Positions 20,741 through 27,317 of a stretch of DNA of 42,959 nucleotides are shown here, in pieces. A program made the translations under genes and the position numbers. The notes beneath the pieces are model-generated. The model saw only the letters and a program-made list of their open reading frames with translations, did no database searches and was not told the origin of the DNA. The DNA comes from a virus. Within the stretch, counting starts at the first letter, position 1; each line of letters starts with the position of its first letter. Where the stretch lies: IMG/VR virus record IMGVR_UViG_3300049811_000649, positions 1 to 42,959 of that record, one strand, 5' to 3'.

Positions 20741-20935
20741 ATGGACAGCAAAGAACAAGAAATAAAAGCCATTTTGTCAATAGAAGACCCTAGTGAATGT
20801 GCAAACGAAGTACACCTATGGGAATTGAGAAATGATGAAAAATTTCCTTATCCCTTCCGCAAATATTCTCCAAAAGAGTATTATGTGCATGAAGATTTTG
20901 GGTTAGTTCCGTACCCTAATGGAAGATGTGGGTAA
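20741..20935 (+). CDS. Small acidic hypothetical protein
   Basis: A 64-residue protein with an excellent promoter and ribosome-binding site. It is acidic and aromatic (MDSKEQEIKAILSIEDPSEC, VHLWELRNDEKFPYPFRKYS, PKEYYVHEDFGLVPYPNGRC). Small acidic, strongly expressed phage proteins are often inhibitors of host enzymes, DNA mimics or anti-defence factors; that is inference only. No family recognised. It overlaps the following Zn-ribbon gene by 10 bp. Confidence 0.6.
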   Translation: MDSKEQEIKAILSIEDPSECANEVHLWELRNDEKFPYPFRKYSPKEYYVHEDFGLVPYPNGRCG

Positions 20936-21153
20936 AACCAACCCTAAAACTAAAGATGCAATGCCCTAAATGTCAATCGCAAAAAATCCATAAGCGGGGT
21001 AAAACTCATTCAGGTAAACCCCGCTTTGGCTGTGTTAATTGTGGTCATGTCTTTTCTGGTAATCCTACTGGTAGGCCACAAATCAAAAATCCCTTATCTG
21101 ATGCTGAGAGATCGCGTCGGTATAGGGAAAGAAAAAAGAAAAAAAATGAATAG
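20926..21153 (+). CDS. Zinc-ribbon DNA-binding protein (InsA-like)
   Basis: A 75-residue basic protein; ATG 20926, or ATG 20956 (MQCPKCQ...). Four Cys in CPKCQS and CVNCGH (about residues 13-40) form a zinc ribbon like that of IS1-type InsA proteins (QKIHKRGKTHSGKPRFGC). It continues with NPTGRPQIKNPLSDAERSRR, an AT-hook-like GRP and the RRYRERK motif common in phage DNA-binding proteins. There is no transposase catalytic domain, so it looks like a stand-alone regulator rather than an insertion sequence. It converges with the endolysin gene, stops 6 bp apart. Confidence 0.65.
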   Translation: MWVKPTLKLKMQCPKCQSQKIHKRGKTHSGKPRFGCVNCGHVFSGNPTGRPQIKNPLSDAERSRRYRERKKKKNE

Positions 21154-21159
21154 TTCCAA

Positions 21160-22416
21160 TTAAAGAAACCGCGCTCGAACCTTAGCCGTCGCTTCAGCCG
21201 CCGTTATCGTGCCGTCACCATTGCTATCAAGCCCTCGGTTTTGGGTGTAAGCAATGGTACCCCGTCTAAACAAAACAAAGTTAGCACCATTACCGATCGC
21301 CACTGGAAACAATATCGCCATATAGCAATCTTCAAGCGATCGAATGCGTCCCTTGTAAGGTTGAAAATATTTTTCCACCCAATCTAACTGCTCGATTTCC
21401 GACATTTGAGCGAGGGCTTGGGTGGTCGTTCCTAACCCTCTAGCAGTAGCGGGCATAAATTGAATTAGTCCAGTAGCTCCTGATCCGGCGGCATTGCGAA
21501 TATCAGAACTAAATCTTCCCCCCGTCTCGAAAGACATACAGGCCATCAGCCAATTTGGATCAATCTGTAACCGCTTGCAAATTTCAATTACCTTTACTCG
21601 GAACGGGCGATCGGTGCGCTCGATCCCGATCACTCTTTTCAACCCATCAAAATTACTTTGAGCCATGAAGGGAAAATGCGCCCAAGTAAAGTCGATGCTA
21701 CCCGTTTGTTCCCCGCAAGCGATCGCTAATTCCTCACCAGAATAAAGCAGATTTTCGCCCCTAGTATTCGTATAAGGGCGCGTTCTGCGGGTCTCAAAAT
21801 TCCACTGACCAAAAGGATCGTTTACCCAAAAATCTCCAGAATTTTCAAAACCTCTCAAAACAATTAGATGTCCTGATCTGGTAAACCTACCCGAAATCAC
21901 GACTGGGTTATCATCGGCTAAATGCTTGCGAATTTCTCCCCAAGTCGCTTGGGTTGTGAATCTATTACCGATGCCGTAGGTTTTTAGTAACCAATCAAGA
22001 TCGGCGTGTACTAATATGTTTTTGCCGCTTCTTTGCATTAACTGGTAAAATTCGTCTTCTAATTGTCCTTTTTTAGCTTTAATCCCAAAATAAGCGGCAA
22101 CCATAGCCATACAGGTAACGTTGCAAGTTCTAGAAGGGTCAAACTTGTTATCACGCTGAGAAAAGTAAGGCACATCTAAATTAACCGTAGTTGCCCTTAA
22201 ATGGGGAACAAAGGCGTGCCAGTTAAACCTTCCTTTGATTGGCTCTTTTAGCTCAAAACGGATGTGATTATTGGCTGCGCTTAACTGCCAATTTATCTCA
22301 ACACTGTCGCCGGCTTTTAACTCAAAGGTATCAAAATCACCGGGTAAATCTAAACTTGCAGAATCAAGTGGATGGGTTTTTAATAAAGTATTGACTTGGG
22401 CGGTTAATCTTTTCAT
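21160..22416 (-). CDS. Bifunctional endolysin: C39-like peptidase plus SLT domain
   Basis: A 418-residue protein. The N-terminal ~75 residues are beta-rich and may bind the cell wall. Residues ~78-200 form a papain-like C39_2 peptidase: VPYFSQRDNKFDPSRTCNVT with C98 (C102 nearby), SGHLIVLRGF with H173 and VNDPFG with D190. Residues ~260-370 form a lytic transglycosylase/lysozyme-like domain with SFETGGRF (E277) and GLIQFMPATARGLG. Near the C-terminus LDSNGDGTITAAEA is a complete EF-hand/dockerin-type calcium loop (D387, N389, D391, E398). The two cuts (peptide and glycan) suit a lysis enzyme, and calcium may stabilise it. There is no signal peptide, so it needs a holin. It is on the minus strand between replication and packaging genes. 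Confidence 0.82.
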   Translation of the reverse strand: MKRLTAQVNTLLKTHPLDSASLDLPGDFDTFELKAGDSVEINWQLSAANNHIRFELKEPIKGRFNWHAFVPHLRATTVNLDVPYFSQRDNKFDPSRTCNVTCMAMVAAYFGIKAKKGQLEDEFYQLMQRSGKNILVHADLDWLLKTYGIGNRFTTQATWGEIRKHLADDNPVVISGRFTRSGHLIVLRGFENSGDFWVNDPFGQWNFETRRTRPYTNTRGENLLYSGEELAIACGEQTGSIDFTWAHFPFMAQSNFDGLKRVIGIERTDRPFRVKVIEICKRLQIDPNWLMACMSFETGGRFSSDIRNAAGSGATGLIQFMPATARGLGTTTQALAQMSEIEQLDWVEKYFQPYKGRIRSLEDCYMAILFPVAIGNGANFVLFRRGTIAYTQNRGLDSNGDGTITAAEATAKVRARFL

Positions 22417-22454
22417 TTTTTTGTGTTATTATTTAATTAGAATTTTTGTTTTTG

Positions 22455-22482
22455 CCCGATAAGTTTTTCAAAATTTATCGGG
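22455..22482 (+). terminator. Hairpin terminator downstream of the antisense strand of the lysin
   Basis: CCCGATAA (22455-22462) pairs with TTATCGGG (22475-22482); the inner TTTT/AAAA can extend the stem. ATTTTGCTTTTT follows on the plus strand. On the minus strand it is followed by A-rich DNA, so it is a plus-strand terminator. Confidence 0.55.
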
Positions 22483-22540
22483 ATTTTGCTTTTTAAGCTA
22501 CTTTTTAATTTAAAATAAAATCAAGATGAACTGTGAGGCT

Positions 22541-22568
22541 AGAGCGTTAAATAAAAACGCTCTTTTTT
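22541..22568 (+). terminator. Rho-independent terminator
   Basis: AGAGCGTT (22541-22548), 7-nt loop, AACGCTCT (22556-22563) and a run of T to 22568. It is a classic terminator for plus-strand transcription, ~200 bp before the packaging genes. Confidence 0.8.
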
Positions 22569-22775
22569 CATTATTATCGCTTGTCAAGGTACTTTCTAGC
22601 CTAAAAACCGTGCACAACGCGAAGCCGCACGATTTTTCTAGAGACTGGGGTTTTTAATCCAATTGTTGATAATTTTATTGTATTTCGGCGATTTTACTGA
22701 TTTAATTAATTTAAAACAGGGAAAAATTAGGTCTAAATAGGCAATAAGTAACACTTTTTGAGAGTAAATAAAAGT

Positions 22776-22985
22776 ATGAACAATTGCAGAAATGACAGAA
22801 GTTGTCATAAGAATCATTTAGAGCGCCACAAAGCTAGATGCCGTTTTGGAGCCACTGAAGTGGCAGAAATTCGCCTTAAAAGAAGCGAAGGATGGACGTA
22901 TCGAGAGATTGGGTCAAGGTTTAATTGTTCTAATTCGATGCTGGAAAGGGTGATTAAACGACGGGGAAATTATGCTTTCTTTTAG
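22776..22985 (+). CDS. Small HTH protein preceding terminase
   Basis: A 69-residue protein, ATG 22776. After a Cys/His-containing N-terminus (CRNDRSCHKNHLERHKARC, possibly metal binding) comes a resolvase/homeodomain-like HTH (ATEVAEIRLKRSEGWTYREI, GSRFNCSNSMLERVIKRRG). It overlaps the small terminase gene by 14 bp. Being first in the packaging operon it may be a late activator or a cos-binding partner; this is inference from position and fold. Confidence 0.6.
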   Translation: MNNCRNDRSCHKNHLERHKARCRFGATEVAEIRLKRSEGWTYREIGSRFNCSNSMLERVIKRRGNYAFF

Positions 22986-23460
22986 GGTTTTGAGCAATTT
23001 GTTAGGCATTCCTGAGTCAACTTTAGCCAATTGGTCAAATAGGGGGCTTTTACCCCAATCAGACGACGCGCTTGAGATAGCAAAGTGGATAATTAACTAT
23101 TACAAGCAAAAATCAGAAACAAAAACTAGGAATGAGGGGAGCGATCTAACTTCGGCTAAAACTAGGTTAGCGACGGTTCAAGCCGATAAAATTGAATTAG
23201 ATAATCAGGTACGCGCTGGTAAGTTGTTGGAAGTGGAACAAGTCAGCAAGTTTTGGGAAAAATACGTCTTGGCTTGTAAAAAAAAATTACTTGCTATCCC
23301 AACTAAATTGGCTCCCGAAGCATCCCATCTAAGCGATCCAGTGGAGTTACACGATCGCTTGCAAGAACTTATTTATGAGGCTTTGCGAGAATTACGTTCC
23401 TTAAATAGTGAAAACTTTGAAGATCCAAAAACCGAGTCAGATAATCAATCAGAAGATTAA
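22972..23460 (+). CDS. Terminase small subunit (Nu1-like)
   Basis: A 162-residue protein, ATG 22972. An N-terminal winged HTH (VLSNLLGIPESTLANWSNRG) recognises the packaging site. The C-terminal half has the Nu1 pattern KTRLATVQADKIELDNQVRA, GKLLEVEQVSKFWEKYVLAC and KKLLAIPTKLAP. The small subunit selects phage DNA (cos) and recruits the large subunit. It overlaps the large subunit gene by 53 bp. Confidence 0.85.
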   Translation: MLSFRVLSNLLGIPESTLANWSNRGLLPQSDDALEIAKWIINYYKQKSETKTRNEGSDLTSAKTRLATVQADKIELDNQVRAGKLLEVEQVSKFWEKYVLACKKKLLAIPTKLAPEASHLSDPVELHDRLQELIYEALRELRSLNSENFEDPKTESDNQSED

Positions 23461-25291
23461 CGATCTTTGGTTGCCGCCCCCAACACTGACAATTAGTGAG
23501 TGGGCCGATCGCTATCGGGTTTTATCTTCCGAGGCAAGCGCGGAACCAGGAGCGTGGAAAACCTCTCGAATTCCCTACGCTCGCGAGGTGATGGACACAG
23601 TGGGAAAAAATCCTTACACGGTTTTTATGGCCAGCGCCCAGGTGGGTAAAACAGAAATTCAATTAAATGCGATCGGTTACTATATGAGCTTGGATCCTGC
23701 TCCCATTTTGCTGATTGAACCAACGGGGGAAATGTCGGAAGCAATTTCTAAGGATCGGATTGCCCCCATGCTACGGGACACTCCAATCTTGTCGGGGCTG
23801 GTTAAGGATCGACGGTCACGGGATGCCGAAAACCAAATTTTACATAAATCGTTTCCAGGTGGTCACTTAACTTTATCGGGGGCTAACTCTCCCTCCTGTT
23901 TGGCCAGCCGTCCGATCCGCGTGATTTTATTAGATGAAGTTGATCGTTACCCTAGTAGTGCTGGTTCCGAAGGCGACCCCGTGGATTTGGTTATCAAGCG
24001 ATCGACCACGTTCTGGAATCGGGTGGTATTTTTGGCTTCTACCCCGACGATTAAAGGAGTTTCTCGAATCGAGAAAGCTTGGGAATCAACGGATAAGCGA
24101 TATTATTTTGTCCCTTGCCCCCACTGCGGCCATCGTCAAAGGTTGATCTGGGAGCAGGTTAAGTGGCAAGAAAATAAAGAGATTGATTTGATAACCGCTT
24201 GGTACGAGTGCCAAAACTGTGGTGGTCGGATTACCGACGCTCACAAGCCGACGTTGTTGGCCCGCGGTCAATGGATAGCGACCAACCCCACCGCTTCCAT
24301 CCCTGGGTTTCATATTTGGGAAGCCTATTCCCCTTGGGTTAAGTTTGCCGATATCGTTCGGTCTTACTTGAAAGCCAAAGATGACAAACAACGCTTAAAA
24401 GTCTTCACTAACACTTCCCTCGGATTGCCTTTTGAAGAAGAAGGCGGGGAGAGTTTGCAGTGGCAAAAACTCCTGGCCAGATCGGAACCCTATCGGCCGT
24501 TACTTGTCCCGGACGGGGTAATGATTCTCACCGCCGGGGTAGATGTTCAGGGGAATAGATTGGTTGTTTCCCTTTGGGGGTGGGGAAAAGGAGAGGAAGC
24601 TTGGTTAATTTACCATGCTGAATTATTCGGCGATCCTCTGCTCGAACAGGTTTGGAGTGAATTAGGGGCAATTTTAGACGCTACCTATACCCACCCGAAA
24701 GGGGTAGAGTTAGCCGTTTCAGCCACGGCGATCGATTCGGGATTTTTACCTCAGCAAACCTATCAATTCGTTCGCAAGCGATCGCGCTGTTACGCCACTA
24801 GGGGGGCTAACGCTTCTAATCGGCCAGTGGTGGGACGGCCATCGCCCCAAGAGGTTAAAGGGAATAATGGCAAACCTTTAAAAAAAGGCGTGAGTTTATG
24901 GCCGATTGGTACAGATACGGTCAAATCTCTAATCTATAATCGGTTAAAATTAGTAGAACCGAGTGCTGGTTATCTTCACTTTTATCAAGGCTTAGAGGAC
25001 GAATATTTTGAGCAGTTATGTGCCGAAAAGGTGGTGACAAAATTTATTAAAGGCTTTCCCCGGCGCGAGTGGGTTAAAACCCGTCCTCGCAACGAGGCTC
25101 TAGATTGCTTAGTTTATGCCTATGCAGCCGCTTGTTTGACTGGGTTAGCGAGAATTAACTGGGATAACCTTGAAAAGTCGCTATTTCCCCCAGTAGTTGA
25201 CAAGAGCGAGGAAATTCCCCCACCAACCCCAGTGATTGCTTCTAAACCGTGGCTAAACAAAAGCTCTCGTGGATTTGTTAAAAATTGGTAA
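23408..25291 (+). CDS. Terminase large subunit (lambda GpA family)
   Basis: A 627-residue ATPase-nuclease, GTG 23408. Walker A-like ASAQVGKT (residues 75-82, K81), Walker B VILLDEVD (D176, E177), then FLASTPTIKG (motif III). Two zinc-knuckle pairs, CPHCGHRQ and CQNCGGRI, are inserted after ~residue 230, as in GpA proteins. The nuclease domain begins at LTAGVDVQGNRLVV (about residue 370) and includes the C-terminal NEALDCLVYAYAA. It cuts concatemers at cos and powers packaging into the prohead. Length is typical of GpA (~640 aa). It is followed 5 bp later by the connector gene. Confidence 0.95.
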   Translation: MKTLKIQKPSQIINQKINDLWLPPPTLTISEWADRYRVLSSEASAEPGAWKTSRIPYAREVMDTVGKNPYTVFMASAQVGKTEIQLNAIGYYMSLDPAPILLIEPTGEMSEAISKDRIAPMLRDTPILSGLVKDRRSRDAENQILHKSFPGGHLTLSGANSPSCLASRPIRVILLDEVDRYPSSAGSEGDPVDLVIKRSTTFWNRVVFLASTPTIKGVSRIEKAWESTDKRYYFVPCPHCGHRQRLIWEQVKWQENKEIDLITAWYECQNCGGRITDAHKPTLLARGQWIATNPTASIPGFHIWEAYSPWVKFADIVRSYLKAKDDKQRLKVFTNTSLGLPFEEEGGESLQWQKLLARSEPYRPLLVPDGVMILTAGVDVQGNRLVVSLWGWGKGEEAWLIYHAELFGDPLLEQVWSELGAILDATYTHPKGVELAVSATAIDSGFLPQQTYQFVRKRSRCYATRGANASNRPVVGRPSPQEVKGNNGKPLKKGVSLWPIGTDTVKSLIYNRLKLVEPSAGYLHFYQGLEDEYFEQLCAEKVVTKFIKGFPRREWVKTRPRNEALDCLVYAYAAACLTGLARINWDNLEKSLFPPVVDKSEEIPPPTPVIASKPWLNKSSRGFVKNW

Positions 25292-25296
25292 AAAAT

Positions 25297-25818
25297 ATGT
25301 CGTTTTTTGTCTTAAAAATCCCCCCTACTATTGTCTCTGGTGACACCGTTACCTGGATTGAAAGCTTGCCCGCTTACCCCCCCGATCTTGGTTGGGTTTT
25401 CGAGTATGTTTTACAGGGAGAAACCCCGATAACACTAACAGGAATAACCGAAAATAATGCCTATAAATTTACGATTGACACGGTTTTAGACCCTGGTTTG
25501 TACTACTGGCAAGCGCAATTAACTAAGGATGGCAGTCGTAACACCCTATCCTCTGGTCGCTTGCAAGTGTCAATCGATTTAAACACCGCTATTGATTACG
25601 ATGGGCGATCGCAAGCTGAGAAAGAATTAGAGGAAGTCAGGAAAGCGATCGACACAATTTACAAGGGTGGTCAATCGTACAAAATTAAAGATCGGGAGTT
25701 TACTAGGGGCGATTTAACGGCTTTAATTGCAAGGGAAAGTCAGCTAAAAGCGCAAGTGTGGCGGGAAAGCCAAGCTAATCTAGGAAAATCCCCTAATATG
25801 AAAGTGAGATTTCGTTAA
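25297..25818 (+). CDS. Connector protein, beta domain plus gpW-like domain
   Basis: A 173-residue protein, ATG 25297. The N-terminal ~105 residues are a beta-sandwich-like domain (PPTIVSGDTVTWIESLPAYP, LDPGLYYWQAQLTKDGSRNT). The C-terminal ~65 residues (AEKELEEVRKAIDTIYKGGQ, SYKIKDREFTRGDLTALIAR) follow the gpW/head-tail joining helix-hairpin-helix pattern. Lambda gpW is a small stand-alone protein between terminase and portal, and the position is the same here. The fusion with an N-terminal domain is unusual. TAATG overlap with the portal gene. Confidence 0.7.
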   Translation: MSFFVLKIPPTIVSGDTVTWIESLPAYPPDLGWVFEYVLQGETPITLTGITENNAYKFTIDTVLDPGLYYWQAQLTKDGSRNTLSSGRLQVSIDLNTAIDYDGRSQAEKELEEVRKAIDTIYKGGQSYKIKDREFTRGDLTALIARESQLKAQVWRESQANLGKSPNMKVRFR

Positions 25819-27317
25819 TGGCTAAGAAAAAGCGGAAAAACCAAGGGTCTGTTCGTCGTTACGATGGTGCTAGGCGCGATCGCTTAACGTCGGATTGGGC
25901 AACTTCTAGCACTAGCGCCGATTCGGAAATTTTTTCCGCTTTAAGGCTTTTGAGAGATCGTTCTAGGGATTTAGTACAAAATAACCCTTATTTAAAATCA
26001 GCCATTTACAAAACAATACCCAATAACGTGGTTGGCCAAGGTTTGAGTTTTCAAAGTCAGGTAAGGCGTAAGCGTATTGACAAACTTGACGACTCTGTAA
26101 ACACCCAAATTGAAGAGGCTTGGAAAGAATGGCAAGAAGAGCCTAAATGGTGTCACACGGCTGGGAAATTAAGTCTGTCGGAAATTGAACGTTTAGTAAT
26201 CAAAAGCTTAGTGGAATCGGGAGAGGTGTTAATCCGAAAAGTAAGTCAAGCGTTTGATGATTCGCCGGTTCCTTTTGCTTTGGAAGTAATTGAAGCCGAT
26301 CAACTGTGCGAAACCCACGCTTACAACAGTTACCAGGGTAATCAGGTAAAGATGGGTGTGGAATTAAACGAGTGGCAACGACCAATCGCCTATCATCTGT
26401 ATCCTTACCATCCCGGAGACAGTGGCTTTTTTAGAGCTAGTTACAACACCCGTTTGCTACGGGTGGAAGCAGAAGAAATCATCCATCTATTTATTAGCGA
26501 TCGCCCAGGGCAAACGAGAGGAGTACCTTGGGTTCATTCAACGATAGGCAAATTAAGACAATTAAACGGCTATGAAGAGGCCGAGGTAGTTGCCGCAAGG
26601 ATTCAAGCCGCTATCGCCGCTTTTGTGCAATCTCCTGACCCCGACAATTTAGCAAGTCCTCACCCAGAAACCGGCGAACGTTTGAAGGATTTAGAGCCGG
26701 GGGTAATCGAGTATTTAGCACCAGGGGAGACATTAGCGTCTTTTATCCCCACACGACCCAATCAAGGATTTGATGCTTTTGTCAGGGCGATGCTCAGGGG
26801 CGCAGCGGTATCCATGGGTGTATCTTACGAAGGCTTTACCGGCGACTTTTCTAATACTTCCTACTCAAGCGCTCGCACGGCTCTACTGTCTGAACGAGAT
26901 TGTTACAAGGTAATGCAAGCTTGGTTAATTCAAAATTTTCACCGGCCTATTTTTAAGGAGTGGCAACAATTGGCCGTTTTATCGGGAAGGCTGAATTTTC
27001 AAGATTTTTTTCAAGATCGTCATCGTTACTGCAAGCCTAAATTCACCGCGCGGGGTTGGGATTGGGTCGATCCCTTGAAAGAAACCAATGCCAACAAAGT
27101 GGCCGTGGAATCCGGGTTTAAAACCTTAACCGATATAGCGGCTGAATCGGGTCGTGATTTTGAGGAACTGGTAAAAACCCGCCGTCGGGAATTGGACTTA
27201 ATGGCCGCTTACAACATCAATTTTGATAGTCAGCCAAGCCCCCCAGAGCCTCTGATCTTAGATGAAAAATCATGGCGGCAAAAAAACCAACAGTTAGCAA
27301 TTAGGAGACAGCAATAA
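25818..27317 (+). CDS. Portal protein (lambda family)
   Basis: A 499-residue protein of the lambda-type portal family. Visible signatures: a basic N-terminus, RDLVQNNPYLKSAIYKTIPN, NNVVGQGLSFQSQ, VIEADQLCETHAYNSY, IIHLFISDRPGQTRGVPWVH, and RGAAVSMGVSYEGFTGDFSN followed by YSSARTALLSERDCYK. The dodecameric portal forms the DNA channel at the capsid vertex and docks terminase and connectors. Length fits (lambda gpB 533 aa). Its stop overlaps the protease-capsid start (TAATG). Confidence 0.95.
   Translation: MAKKKRKNQGSVRRYDGARRDRLTSDWATSSTSADSEIFSALRLLRDRSRDLVQNNPYLKSAIYKTIPNNVVGQGLSFQSQVRRKRIDKLDDSVNTQIEEAWKEWQEEPKWCHTAGKLSLSEIERLVIKSLVESGEVLIRKVSQAFDDSPVPFALEVIEADQLCETHAYNSYQGNQVKMGVELNEWQRPIAYHLYPYHPGDSGFFRASYNTRLLRVEAEEIIHLFISDRPGQTRGVPWVHSTIGKLRQLNGYEEAEVVAARIQAAIAAFVQSPDPDNLASPHPETGERLKDLEPGVIEYLAPGETLASFIPTRPNQGFDAFVRAMLRGAAVSMGVSYEGFTGDFSNTSYSSARTALLSERDCYKVMQAWLIQNFHRPIFKEWQQLAVLSGRLNFQDFFQDRHRYCKPKFTARGWDWVDPLKETNANKVAVESGFKTLTDIAAESGRDFEELVKTRRRELDLMAAYNINFDSQPSPPEPLILDEKSWRQKNQQLAIRRQQ

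Larger units (their letters stand above)
22417..22775. other. Intergenic control region before terminase
   Basis: A 359-bp gene-free stretch. It contains two plus-strand terminator-like hairpins, (22455-22482) and (22541-22568), and must contain the endolysin promoter reading left. From 22569 it is AT-rich apart from a GC-richer element, CGTGC...GCACG (about 22609-22631), with dyad symmetry. Since the phage has a lambda-type Nu1/GpA terminase, cos would be expected just upstream of the small subunit gene, i.e. here. Confidence 0.5.

Noticed and set aside
20926-21153. Insertion sequence remnant (IS1 InsA)
   Set aside because: Only the zinc ribbon is similar; there is no InsB-like catalytic part and no terminal inverted repeats.
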